Shown in pieces: positions 11,269 to 21,614 of a DNA stretch of 64,000 nt. The DNA is taken from NCBI GenBank assembly GCA_033239525.1, contig BSYO01000024.1, forward strand, positions 5,851,991 through 5,915,990, given 5' to 3'. How positions within the stretch are numbered: position 1 is the first letter of the stretch; each line of letters begins with the position of its first letter. Source of the stretch: Nepenthes gracilis. Taxonomy: Eukaryota > Streptophyta > Magnoliopsida > Caryophyllales > Nepenthaceae. Below the pieces are notes generated by a model. It was not told the origin of the DNA. It made no database searches and was given only the letters and a program-made list of their open reading frames with translations. A program made the position numbers and the translations under genes.

Positions 11269-11947
11269 CTAGCCTATGGCCTCTATGATCCATGAGATTT
11301 GGTCCTCCTTGTCAGATTGGCTGGCCAACGCCTTGTTGATTGGCCCACTTGCCAATGACTCAAGTTCTGTTGTCGGTCGTTTTGACTTCGGGTAACCCGA
11401 ACTAGCATGGTGCTCTGTCAGATGATGCCTGTTGTGATGCGGTGGGCAGTGGATTAAGCATATTGAGCCCCCCATTGTAAGAATCGCGATAACTTCTGTG
11501 GGATTTACTACTATCATAGGGTCGATGAGAGCCATTGCTGCAAGATCGGCTATGTCAAGCCCCCGAGCTAGGACTTTCGTTCTAGTGAGGCCGCACACGA
11601 GTAAGGGGCTAAACACCCTAGAAGCTCTCTCTGAGATGCGCCTCTCACCCTAGGGAGAGAATAATAGGTTGCCTATTGGCGCTGCAGGAGTTTTCTTTAT
11701 GAGCGGAAGGTTGCTGGTCGTCTTGGAAATAACGAGGGTACCACCGCTTTAGGCTTTTGTCCTGCACCCTAGGACTGGGTCGAACTCTCTTTTGGGTGTG
11801 GGCTTGGTTTCTCGGATCCTCCCAAATACTGAGGTCATCAAGCAGATGAGATTTTCCTTTGGCGAATGGTCTCTTCCTTCGGTCTCTTGCTTTAGGTGCT
11901 GACATTTGTGTATGGAAGGAAAGAGCCCCTAGCCGTCGTCCATACAA
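11269..11947 (-). pseudogene. Unrecognised gag-position open frames in LARD-like element
   Basis: Two adjacent minus-strand frames, 100 aa (11645-11947) and 115 aa (11269-11616), lie just downstream of the primer site where gag would start. The first is very basic (SAPKARDRRKRPFAKGKSH). I see no capsid motif or zinc knuckle. They may be the remnant of the gag N-terminal region, as the Tat element also has a basic Lys/Arg stretch early in gag, or they may be non-coding. Confidence 0.25.
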
Positions 11948-12151
11948 ATGAGCGCATAGGGCCTAGGGCAGTTCAAACATGATGGCCTATTAGGCAATGA
12001 GCGCATGCTTGTCCAAGGCAAGTCACACATTGCCATGGATACTCGAGGAGTCGTTGCTATCAGAGGTGATATCTATGGCTGACGTGCTGGTTGTAGCACG
12101 AATATTGACTATGTTTGTTTTCATGACGTGTGGTGGTAAGGCTTTTTAGTT

Positions 12152-12172
12152 GTTTCTCACAGATGGCGCCAA
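12152..12172 (-). other. Primer binding site of LARD-like element
   Basis: The minus strand reads TTGGCGCCATCTGTGAGAAA next to the inner LTR end. It resembles the Tat element's site at 15238 (TGGCACCGTCTGTGGGA) and the one at 44512 (TGGCACTGTCTGTGGGA), which links the three elements. Confidence 0.8.
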
Positions 12173-13815
12173 TAATACTTATCTCAATCCGAATTATTGT
12201 AGGGATTAGGGTGTCGCTTAATCTCTCCTAGCGGGTCGAGCAGAAGCAGATCCAATCTCCATAACTTCAATTTCAAATTTTACACACTACAACTAACAAA
12301 CGAGAGGTCAGAGGATGGTGGAACTTGCTCTCAGTTTATCATTCGACATTCAAATTAGAAATCTTTCTATGAAGAAGAGAAAGATGGGAGGTTGTGATGA
12401 TAAATGCGTAGATGCATGTATAGGTGGTTGAGTATTTGAGCGCGCTCGACTGAGGGCGACTTAAAGATGTAGAATCGGGTTCCGATGAGGGTGTTCGATT
12501 GGGGGGCAACTTAGAGTTGGACTACTGCGTTTTGATGAGTGCGCCCGACTGAGAGACGGTTTATAAATTGAGGATTGAATTTCGATGAGTAGGCCCACTG
12601 AGGGGCGGCTTAGAGGTGAATAATTAAGTTCCAATAAGTACGCTCCGTTGGGGAGCAACTTTAAGGTCGAAGATTGAACTCCAATGAGTATACTCGATTA
12701 AATGGCTACTTAGAGGTAGAAGACTAAACTCCAATGAGTGCGCTCCTCTGAGGTGTGGCTTGAAAATGGAGGACTCAACTCCGATGAGTGCGTTCGACTG
12801 ATGGGCAGCTTGTAGAAATAGAGAACTATACCCTTATGTGTGTGCCCAATTATGGAGCGGTTTAGAAAAATAAAGGATTAAACTTTGATGAGCGCACCCG
12901 GTTTAGGGGCGGCTTATTATAGAATGCGTTCATGGGAGAGTGGCTGTCTGGAGGAGGAACTCCTGGGCCAAGATAATGGAGAGAGGAATGCTCACTGGAT
13001 TCCTCTCCAGCTACCAGCAAGGGGAGCTTCCTTTGTCTCGCAACATGAATCATCTTCACCGTTTCAATGGCGTGAGAATTCAAAGCAGACGTGATGCCTA
13101 CACAGTCACGAGCCTGGATAAGAGGGTTGCTACGAAAGTCGGGGGTGCTTCTACTTTGTTAGGGTAGCCTTTCGAGTTAAATGTGGAAATGCAAGGGCGA
13201 GCATGCTCTGACAATCCCTTTCCTTTCTACTCATTTTCTTCCTCTCTCCGTGGGTTCTGCTCTTTGGAATATTCTTTTTAGTCCTCCTTTGGTAGTGGAG
13301 ACATTGATAAACTCGACGGCGGGGATGGGGAGTGAGAGAGGCGCTCTTTGGGTCTCCTCATCTTCTGACTTCGATTGCCTTCTTTTCTTTGGGGGAAAGA
13401 GGTATTTGTAGAGAGAGGGCTACTTAGCCATCTTTGGGTCGTACGGTTGGTGAAAATTATTTACATAGATCCACTGAATTATCTCGGCGAGCATGCGTGG
13501 GGCAAGTATAGTGATCATAACTTTTTTTGGAAATATTACGGGGTCGTGTTTGCCATTTTGTAAACATATGTTGGGTAGATATTTTACAGATATTTATTGG
13601 GTTGCTAGTGGCTGTATGGGTTGGGCAACTACGAGTGCAGCGCTAAGCGCAACCCTAACCACTCACTTCCTGCTGAATGATTTTAGGTTGACCTGCTTGG
13701 ACTAAATGCACTATTTTCTAGCTCTCGGGCCTTCGGCTGCGAAGTGCTTCTTCTAAGCTGCTACTTCCCCTGCAATTCGGATTAAGAGTTGGCTCTCGAG
13801 TTGCTAGATCCATCA
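12173..13815 (-). repeat. 5' LTR of LARD-like element (1,643 bp)
   Basis: The LTR is bounded on the left by the primer site (plus-strand TAATAC, a mutated TGATGC) and on the right by GATCCATCA. It contains the 50-bp tandem array at 12437-12937. Sequences near 12173-12360 recur in the solo LTR at 34040. Confidence 0.82.
12437..12937 (-). repeat. 50-bp tandem repeat array, about ten copies, inside LTR
   Basis: Units start TGAGTGCGCTCGACTGAGGG or a variant and end like GACTCAACTCCGA. The period is 50 bp in most units and 48-52 in a few. The same unit, on the other strand, recurs in the LTRs at 27471-27675, 43962-44261 and 51220-51500. Confidence 0.9.
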
Positions 13816-14195
13816 ATTACAAATGAATAATATTTTCTACGATCACCGAAAAATAAGAAAGACAGTTAGCCGTGATAAGACTAATATTGTTTTTATTTTC
13901 ATTCTCATTTTATTCATAATTAGTGTCTAAGAGAAATTTTGAGAAATTTAAGAGTTATTTAGGCCCCATTTAATTTAAAAAAATAATTTTTTTTATTTTT
14001 CAGTTTTTTTATTTTTTACTTTTTATTTTTAAATATTATTAAAAAAAATACAGTCAGTTTTTTTAATTAAAAATAAATATTTAAATGAGTTTGATGGGTA
14101 TATCATAATATGAGCTGGCCCATGGTCAAAGAAGACCCAAATAGCCTACTGAATGGTCAACTCAAATAACCGCCTAACAGGAGACGAAGGCCCAA

Positions 14196-14221
14196 GACGG
14201 TCAACGCCAGCGTTGACCGTC
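14196..14221. promoter_or_regulatory. Perfect 12-bp inverted repeat with two W-box cores (5' LTR)
   Basis: The arms GACGGTCAACGC and GCGTTGACCGTC are exact reverse complements separated by CA. Each arm holds TTGACC, the core bound by plant WRKY factors. Further GGTCAA cores lie at about 14124, 14157 and 14254. The site is about 400 bp upstream of the TATA box, in the presumed U3. WRKY control is inference. Confidence 0.6.
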
Positions 14222-14605
14222 GAGATATCAGCAGGCGGCCAACTCACGTACAGACGGTCAACTCGAGCGTTGATGGGATGTACTGTAGTAGCAGGTCCAA
14301 AAATGCTTTAAACCTGCTACGGCCTAGGGCCAAATTGGCAGGCGAACACGTGCACGAGAAGTAACGATCCTTTCATGATCACCTGCTTTCCTAAAAGCTG
14401 ATATTCTCCAAAAAGGCGGCAATGAACTCAGCGCCAACAAAACGGTCACAAAAGCATGAGGTGATTTGGATATTCGTTGCACTGTTCAGAAGGAAAAGGA
14501 ACCATCAAATCACGCCTGTCAAGCCCACCAACTCTAAGAAGGCCGCCATTGCCAGTCCAAGAAGAACACGCCACCTTGCCCAGAGAATGTGGCTCTCCTG
14601 CTGTC

Positions 14606-14613
14606 TATAAAAG
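14606..14613 (+). promoter_or_regulatory. TATA box in 5' LTR of Tat element
   Basis: TATAAAAG within CTGTCTATAAAAGC, about 500 bp into the LTR. The 3' LTR has CCATAAAAGC at the matching place (24656-24665), so its first T is lost. Transcription would start about 30 bp further on. Confidence 0.65.
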
Positions 14614-15237
14614 CTTTAGGTCTTCGTCCTGGAAGACACACGCACACGCATACTCGTACGCATACACACAAGCTCACGAACGAACACACAAGCTTACTCA
14701 TAAACAGAAGCTCTCTTACTCACTCTCTAACCTGTCTTCTTGAGAACCCTCAAAACTAGCTTCCTAAAGGACTTCCTACAGTCTAACCCGCGAACGCTTA
14801 CAGAGCTTGAACAGATACTCGTCTTCTATTTCTCTCTACACACGCGTTCATCTTCCAACCCCACCATAGGCCTCCAGATTCCAGGAGACTTTTTCGGCTT
14901 TTTGAGAATTGTTTCCTAAAGCTTCCACGCTTTCGGGATGCCGCTTCCATACGCTCTCTGTGAGCAGGAAGCGAGAACTCACATTCTCAATGGGCCAACA
15001 CTCCCGATCATCTTACTCTCTCTCTCTCCCCTTTACTTTATCAGTTTACCTTCCTTGCTTTGAAGGCTTTTTACTGACTTGAGCGTCAGAGTGTTATCGG
15101 TGGGCCAACCTCCCACCGACACGCTGGCCTCTTGTTCGCTTTAGTGGTGTGCAAGATTCAGGCTCAGTGAACGGAGCAGGGTCGATCTATCCAGATGAAT
15201 GCGAATCTGTTTGAAGTTGGATCCAGGTACGCATCAT

Positions 15238-15255
15238 TGGCACCGTCTGTGGGAA
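15238..15255 (+). other. Primer binding site of Tat element
   Basis: TGGCACCGTCTGTGGGAA starts one base after the LTR end GCATCA. The position and sequence type match the sites of the other Tat-like elements in the window. I do not assign the tRNA. Confidence 0.82.
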
Positions 15256-15320
15256 GCGCTTACAAAAAACCAACCACAATTCTACACAGCGCTCTCTTTT
15301 CACCACCTGATTCATCCACA

Positions 15321-16850
15321 ATGGTGAACACGAGAGCCCAAGCTAGTGATCCCGCTAGAGACGTCACTTCTCCTGACCAGGACCACGCTGCTGGTACCTT
15401 GGTCAATGAGACAACAAGCGGAGTGCCAGCGCCCAATTTTCAGCAATTGATGGAGCAGATGCAGACCAACAATCGTCTGCTCCAAATACTCTACTCTCAA
15501 CAGGAGCAGTGACAGCAGGTGGCTCTGCCAGCAGCCGTCCCTATGCCAGCCACCAAAAAAGGTGGCCAGAGAAAAAAGAAATCGGCCAGAAGGCCCAAGA
15601 GACCCACAAATAATCCAGTCCCAGCCTTCTCGAGCGCTCCAGGCCAGAATAGGCCTGAGGAACGCTCTGGGAGTACAACTACGCGAGAAAGCCTGGAGAG
15701 AAGAAATCCCCGACACTCTCAGGTAGAAGATGGGAACGCAGTCCAGGAGCGAGCCTTCAAGATTGCCAAGTCTGCTTGAGGTAGTAGCCAGCCGGCTACT
15801 GGACCCTCCAGGGACAAAACGGAGTTGAGGGCTTACCTCAACACTAAGAGATCCACCAACGCCGCTTGCGTAGATCCACGAGTGGATAAAATTTAGAATC
15901 GCATGTTCCAGGATGAGGAGCATGCTATTGACTTGGACAGATCTCCTTTCACGGTAGGGATCCTAAACCATCCGCTGCCCACTAAGTTCAAGATGCCTTC
16001 CCTTGACTCATATGATGGGAGCAATAATCCAGTTGACCATCTGGATCACTTCCACACCCATCTGAGTCTACAAGGGTTGAAAGATTCAACGATGTGCGGC
16101 TACTTCCCAATCACACTGAAGGGAGATGCCCGCATATGGTTTCATCACCTCCCTTCAGGCACCATTGGCAACTTCTGGGAGCTCACGGATCTCTTCCTAG
16201 CTCAGTACGCCTCGAGCCAACAGGAAGAGAAGCAACCGTGGCACCTCTCCCACATCAAGCAGAAACCGGGAGAGAACCCACGGTGATTCCTGGACCGCTT
16301 TGTGGCAGAGGCCAGGCGGATTCTCCGGATCACAGAGGAGATGAAATTGCCTTGAGATGAAATTGGGCAGTTTCATCTCCGCGCTTACCTACGGGGACTT
16401 CTTCAAGCACCTGGCCCACAAGAATCCCCAAACCTTTCGGGAGGCGGAATCCATCACCCGGCCTACGTCGTGGTAGAAGAGGCCAACGAGATGAAATGTC
16501 CAGAGCGGGCAGATCTGTCCCAATCTTTCCCTGGAGAGGAAAAAAGAAAATACGGCGGCAGTGATCACTCCCGCCTGAAGCAACATAGGATTGGGCCGCC
16601 GGAGTGCAGAGACTACGAGCCCACCAGCTTTTCGCCTCTGACGGACACATGCTCAAACGTCCTCATGCAGATCCGCGGAGAGAAGTTCCTGAAGTAGCCA
16701 AAACCACCGAAGAAGGACTCTCGAAACCAGTCAAAGTACTACAACTTTCACTGCTCTATTGGGCATTCTACTGAGGACTGCAAGACACTACAGAGGGAGA
16801 TTGAGGAGCTGATTTGCAGAGGCCACCTCAGCAAATTCGTCTGGGGCCTT
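15321..16850 (+). pseudogene. Tat element gag, interrupted
   Basis: ATG at 15321 gives MVNTRAQASDPARDVTSPDQ, then a Lys/Arg-rich segment (KKGGQRKKKSARRPKRP), then a Retrotrans_gag-type capsid region at 15903-16330 (FKMPSLDSYDGSNNPVDHLD, GDARIWFHHLP, LAQYASS, FLDRFVAEA). A degenerate zinc-knuckle-like region at 16738-16840 reads YNFHCSIGHSTEDCKTLQRE with EELICRGHLSKFV. Stops fall near 15510, 15777, 15895, 16285 and 16352, with further frame changes beyond. Gag would form the particle. The start was chosen because it is the first ATG after the leader and matches the usual N-terminus MVNTR. Confidence 0.9.
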
Positions 16851-17019
16851 GGGCAGAGCTCTAGAGCAGCTGACGGAGAATGGTAGGAGCAGTCTTCACC
16901 CCAAAATCTGGTTGCAGTTGGAGTGGTTAATATGGTCACCACCTGACCTGCCAAAAACCCAGCCGGCGGCGAGGAACAACAGACTGGGAGAAAGAAGCAA
17001 CGAACGACAGACAACACTA

Positions 17020-17466
17020 TTAGCTTCGATGATAATGATTTAACTCAAGTAATATCCACCCATGTTGATTCCCTCGTTGTATCCTCACTCGTTTTGGACG
17101 GTAGTGTCAACTACCAGCTGAAGCGAGTGTTCATCGATAATGGAAGTTCAAAAAATTTACTTTACTTGGATGCATTCTTCAAACTAGGCTTAAAAAAGAA
17201 CCAACTAAAACTTGCCGAAGGCCCATTGTATGGCCTTGACAACGAGTCTGTGCCTGTTCAAGGGACCATCCAATTGAGGTCACCTTGGGTACGTATCCGA
17301 AAACAGCAAGCCGTATACTCACCTTCCTAGTGGTCGACCTACCCTCTGTATATAATGCAATACTCGGTAGACTTTGCTTGACAGCGTTCGGAGTGGTCAC
17401 CTCAATTTCACACCTCAATATGAAGTTCCCAACGCCTTACGGTGTGGGAGAGGTGTTAGGTGACTA
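17020..17466 (+). pseudogene. Tat element aspartic protease, frameshifted
   Basis: The open part reads SFDDNDLTQVISTHVDSLVV and then VFIDNGSSKNLLYLDAFFKL. The active site is IDNGSS, the usual Tat form. A frame change near 17280 leads into LTFLVVDLPSVYNAILGR and HLNMKFPTPYGVGEVLGDQ, the typical protease end. The enzyme would cleave the gag-pol polyprotein. Confidence 0.88.
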
Positions 17467-17479
17467 GGTTACTAGACAA

Positions 17480-18480
17480 ACCTGCTACATGTCTCAGGTC
17501 GCCCCTAGCGGTAGCACTAGAACAATTGGGGAGCTCGACCATCGAGATGAGACAACCCTTCAGCAAGCACAATTCGGTGAAGCCACGAATCTAGTCCCAC
17601 TGGACCTAGAAGAACCGAAAAAGTGTGCATAGATTGGCGGCTCACTCACCGCAACACTGCATGATGAGTTGATCGCGTTCCTGCGACGAAACGCTGACCT
17701 CTTCGCATGGAATCCAGTAGACATGCCTAAGATTCCGGCGGATGTGATGGTCCACAAGTTAGGGCTTGATCCTGGTTGAAAGCCCGTTAGGCAAAAGCGG
17801 AGAAATCACTCCATGGAAAAGCTGATCGCCATCCGAGAGGATGTGAAGAAGTTGCTGGATGCAGGTTTCATTAGACAAGTCCATTACCCGGACTGGCTCT
17901 CTAATGTCGTCCTGATGAAGAAAAGCAATGAAAAATGGCAGATGTGCGTTGATTTTATCGACTTTAACAAAGCCTGCCCAAAGGACGGCTTTCCCTTACC
18001 CAGGATCGACCTGCTGGTTGACTCGACAGCCGGACATGAGCTATTAAGCTTCATGGACGCCTATTCGGGTTACAACCAGATCCAGATGAATCCAGAGGAC
18101 GAGAAGCAAACCTCGTTCATGACTGATCAGGGCACCTACTGCTATAAAGTGATACCTTTCGGACTGAAAAACGTTAAAGCAACCTATCAATGACTGGTCA
18201 ACAAGATGTACGAAAAACAGATTGGTCGTAACATGGAGGTCTATGTTGACGACATGCTCGTCAAGAGCAAGGTCACTGGCGACCATATCCGCGACCTGGC
18301 AGAGTCGTTTGAGGTGCTCCGTAAGCATCACATGAAATTGAACCGGACTAAGTGTGTCTTCGAAGTAGCTTCCGATAAATTCCTGGGTTTCATCATCTCC
18401 TAATGGGGGATTGAGGCAAACCCAGAAAAGTTCAAGGCCCTCACAAACATGGCTCCACCACAGAGTGTAAAGGACGTCCA
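17480..18480 (+). pseudogene. Tat element reverse transcriptase, interrupted
   Basis: An N-terminal part (ELIAFLRRNADLFAWNPVDM) with two stops leads to the catalytic region at 17813-18193, with CVDFIDFNKACPKDGFPLPR, SFMDAYSGYNQI and FGLKNVKATYQ, then a stop. After it, EVYVDDMLVKS carries the YVDD active site, then KCVFEVASDKFLGFIIS and another stop. This copies the RNA genome into DNA. The core is only lightly damaged compared with copia A. Confidence 0.93.
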
Positions 18481-18559
18481 ATGATTGACTGGACGGCTGG
18501 CAGCACTGTCCCGCTTCTTCGCGAAGTCTGGCAAACAAGTACCAGCCCTTCTTCAATGC

Positions 18560-19030
18560 CCTTAGAGGAACAAAGTCTAACAGGTTTCAATGGACGGCAG
18601 ACTGCCAGATAATTTTTGATGAACTGAAGCGGTATCTGGCCTGCCCGCCGTTGCTAGTGTCACCCAAGGGCGAAGAAGAGCTATACCTTTACCTCCTAGT
18701 GTCGGAGGCGTCCCTCAGTTTTGTCCTCGTGTGCTAGGACTCCAACACTCAACGGCCAGTCTACTACGTAAGTAAAACGTTGACCGGCCCAGATACCCGC
18801 TACTCGTGCGCAGAAAAATTAACCTTGGCGCTTATATTCTCCGTGCGGAAGTTAAGGCCCTACTTCTAAGCGCACAGGATAGTGGTTCTTACAAACCAGC
18901 TTCTGAAAAGTATACTCCAGAAACCCGACATTTCTGGACGGTTGGTAAAATGGGCTATCGAGTTGGGCGAGTTCGATATCGAATTCCAACCCAGACCTGC
19001 TGTAAAGGCGTAGGCACTGGCTGACTTCAT
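18560..19030 (+). pseudogene. Tat element first RNase H domain, interrupted
   Basis: Translation gives IFDELKRYLACPPLLVSPK, LYLYLLVSEASLSFVLV, then a stop, then PVYYVSKTLTGPDTRYSCAE, KLTLALIFSVRKLRPYF, a stop, and KSILQKPDISGRLVKWAIEL with FDIEFQPRPAVKA. This is the RT-linked RNase H of gypsy elements. In this lineage it is usually degenerate because a second RNase H follows. Confidence 0.85.
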
Positions 19031-19049
19031 TGTTGAAACTGCAACCCCA

Positions 19050-19480
19050 ATTCTCGAGGAGCAGCCCGTAGAAAGTGCGAAACTGCTCGACGGAGTTCTG
19101 GAATGGATACTCCACATGGACAAATCGTCTACGGACACTGGCAGTGGCGCTGGAGTGGTCCTCACGACCCCCGATGGGTTTGAGGTGAAATACTCTCTCA
19201 TGCTCAATTTCCTGACAACCAACAACGTTGTCGAGTACGAGGTCCTGTTAGTTGGATTACGGTTAGCTAATGAATGCTCTACCAAGAGACTGGTAGTTTA
19301 CAGCAACTCTGAACTAATCGTTAATCAGGTTAATGGAGACTTTGAGGTAAACAACCCTCACCTGGCCAAGTACTTGGCAAAGGCAAGGGAGACCGCCCAG
19401 GGTTTTGACAAACTAACCCTGGTTCATGTTCCCAAAATTGAAAACTAGAAGGCGGACCAGCTAGCTACAGCAGCTACAGC
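19050..19480 (+). pseudogene. Tat element second (archaeal-type) RNase H, catalytic Asp lost
   Basis: A mostly open stretch reads HMDKSSTDTGSGAGVVLTTP, then NNVVEYEVLLVGLRLANECS, VVYSNSELIVNQVNGDFEV and LVHVPKIEN, followed by a stop. This second RNase H between the first one and integrase defines the dual-RNase-H Tat group. The expected YSDS motif reads YSNS (AAC at 19305-19307), so a catalytic Asp is replaced. The Asp in MDKSS and the Glu in VEYE remain. Confidence 0.88.
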
Positions 19481-19553
19481 CGAAAATTCTGAACAGTACT
19501 CGAGGAACATAAGGGAGATTCTGAACGCTCCCAGCATAGAGAAACAAGAGGCA

Positions 19554-20640
19554 ATGCAGATTTTCAAAGCGGAAAACTGGATGATGCCTTACCTTAATTA
19601 TCTGGCAAACCGATTATTGCCAAAGGATGCGGAAAAGGCTAAACGAATCAAGAAGACGGCCGGCCGGTACACTGTGGTTGACGGACGGCTATATCGCCAT
19701 GGCTACTCAACCATATACCTCCGGTGCCTAACTCCCGAAGAGGCTGGCTATGTTTTAGGCGAAGTCCACCTCGGGATCTGCGGATCGCATATTGATGGAA
19801 AAAACTTATCCTTCAAGATCATGCGCCAGGGCAACTACTAGCCCTCGATGAAAAAAGGACGCGCTTGAGTTTGTGAGGAAATGTGAAAGCAGCCAGCTTC
19901 ACAGCAACCTTCACTGCCAGCCATCCGCGGACCTGAAGACTCTTCAGGCCCCTTAGCCCTTCGCGCAATGGGGGCTCGATGGGCAAAGGAAGTTTGTCAT
20001 CGTGGGCATCAACTATTTCACCAAGTGGGGCGAGGCTATCCCACTGGCAAAAATTACGGAGCACAATGCCCTAGAATTCCTTCGCCAGAACATCATTTGT
20101 AGATTCGACGTCCCTGAGGTTGTTATGACCGACAACGAAACTCAATTCTCGGAGAAACGCTTCACTAAGTATTGCGCCAGCCTTGGCGTCAAGTTGGTCC
20201 ACACTTCGGTGGCATACCCCCAAGCGAATAAAGAGGTGGAGGTCACAAACCGAACGCTACTCCACGGGTTAAAGACTAAGCTGGAGGACGCAGGGGGCTC
20301 CTGGGTAGACGAGCTCCCCTCTGTTCTCTGGTTTTACCGGACAACCCCAAAGGAACCAACGCCTGAGATGCCCTTCAGCCTCTATTACGGGACTGAAGCA
20401 GTAATTCCGGTCGAAATCGAGCTCCTAAGTCTTAGGGTGGAATCCTTCAACCCACAGGCTAACTCCCAAAAAATTAGGGAGCACTTAGGCTTGTTAGAGG
20501 AAGCCCGCAACGCCGCCAGAGTGCGGACAGTGGCCTACCAACATCGAATTACCCGATAATACAATAAAAAGGTTAAGGCGCGACGATTTAATGTTGGAGA
20601 CCTGGTCCTACGAGGCGTCGAGGCCACAGGCAAGTTGGCC
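19554..20640 (+). pseudogene. Tat element integrase, catalytic Asp lost
   Basis: The N-terminal zinc region is present in part (GRLYRHGYSTIYLRCLTPEE, then EVHLGICGSH), then stops at about 19839. The core at 20002-20559 reads INYFTKWGEAIPLAK, VVMTDNETQFSEKRF and AYPQANKEVEVTNRTLLHGL. The first DDE Asp, normally in IDYFTKW, is Asn (AAC at 20011-20013). The second Asp and the Glu remain. The tail (ARRFNVGDLVLRGVEATGKL) ends at two stops near 20646. No chromodomain is seen, as expected for Tat. Confidence 0.92.
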
Positions 20641-20981
20641 GAGCTGTAATAAGCTTTCCCCTAATTAGGAAGGGCCTTTTTTCGTCTCCCCAGTCCTGCA
20701 AAACGGAGCCTACAAACTCCGGAGACAGGACGCGAAGCTAGTTCCATGAACGTGGAACGTGATCCACCTCAGACGCTACTTCCAGTAGAAGGCACAGGTG
20801 CGTATTTGCATTATTGTATGTGTGCGCATTTGCTTGCTTGTTTTAATTTGCCAAAATGAGTGTTTACTTAGCTTACTGCCTTCCCTTCCTTTATGCATGC
20901 ATATATATATATGAATTTGCTTTGCAGGTTACCCGACCTAGACTGCCCCTAAGTCGGGAGGGTCATCACCGTCTCGTTAAT

Positions 20982-21219
20982 AAACCCTGGTCATCTTGCG
21001 GCCCGTAAGTGGTCGAACATGAACCTCGGTCATTCGAACGGCCCATTAGCAATCGTATTTAAATCTTGGTCATCCAAGTGGCCCATAAATGGTCTAATGT
21101 GAACCTCGATCATCTTAGCGGTCCGTTGGCGGTAATATTAAACCCTGGTTATCCACGCAGCCCGTATGCGACCAGATCTAAACCTTGGTCATCCAAATAG
21201 TCCAACAACGGTTAAAATC
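20982..21219 (+). repeat. 40-bp tandem repeats in Tat spacer, six copies
   Basis: Units of 39-41 bp start AAACCCTGGTCATC or AACCTCGGTCATT and contain a GCGGCCC-like box. They lie between the end of integrase and the antisense ORF, just after a block CTAGACTGCCCCTAAGTCG that recurs in the derivative at 45922. Confidence 0.85.
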
Positions 21220-21614
21220 TTATGAGGCTTACGTAGCACATGCAACGACCTCCTCTATGAAGAGATAGCATGATCAGTCAACGATGGTCGAAGGGAGAAG
21301 AATCCCTCTCTAATGCTGGCCGCCCAAGTCAGCACTTGGGCGGTACCACCAGGCTTCACTCACAAGTCACCACCACTAGGCTGGTTAACACAACCGCCTA
21401 CAAAGCCTAAGGACCTCACTCCTTTGGCAGCACAACCATGGTCACCAGCCAACTGAGTTGGCCGTCCAGTGCAACAGACATACAAACACAAAGGTAGTAA
21501 AGATAAATGGACACAAAGTTGAAAATTTTCCATTTTATTGCTTCCAAATGTATTACAAGACACATCAAATGTGCATAAATACAATGGAGGTCCCAAAAAT
21601 GAACAATATAAGAG

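Larger units (their letters stand above)
8003..13815 (-). mobile_element. Non-autonomous gypsy-type (LARD-like) retrotransposon, minus strand
   Basis: A right LTR (12173-13815) and a truncated left LTR (8003-8774) enclose 3.4 kb with no protease, RT, RNase H or integrase. The minus strand has a polypurine tract ATGGGGGGGCAA at the left LTR and a primer site TTGGCGCCATCTGTGAG at the right LTR, so the element reads right to left. LTR ends, primer type and spacer repeats resemble the Tat element at 14.1 kb and the derivative at 43.5 kb. It probably depended on proteins from such an element. The sequence right of it reads attac; the matching left duplication is lost with the LTR end. Confidence 0.8.
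14092..15236 (+). repeat. 5' LTR of Tat element
   Basis: Starts TGATGGGTATATC and ends ACGCATCA. It aligns along its whole length with 24128-25268. This copy has an extra segment near 15106-15124 (CCCACCGACACGCTGGCCT region) and lacks a roughly 20-bp segment near the start that the other has. Differences are scattered, so the insertion is moderately old. Confidence 0.95.

Noticed and set aside
13375..13705. Plus-strand frames with counterparts at 8307-8664 and, inverted, 26835-27092, suggesting a conserved gene
   Set aside because: The likeness is explained by the shared LTR sequence of one family. The frames differ in length and phase and have stops.
13960..14091. MITE interrupted by the Tat element (GGCCCCATTTAATT near 13971)
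   Set aside because: The start looks MITE-like, but no matching inverted end was found in the AT-rich sequence to the right of 25268.
15312..15923. 203-codon minus-strand frame
   Set aside because: It is the reverse shadow of the Tat gag N-terminal region, which has clear family motifs on the plus strand.
18044..18556. 170-codon minus-strand frame
   Set aside because: It is the shadow of the Tat reverse transcriptase, whose YVDD and other motifs read on the plus strand.
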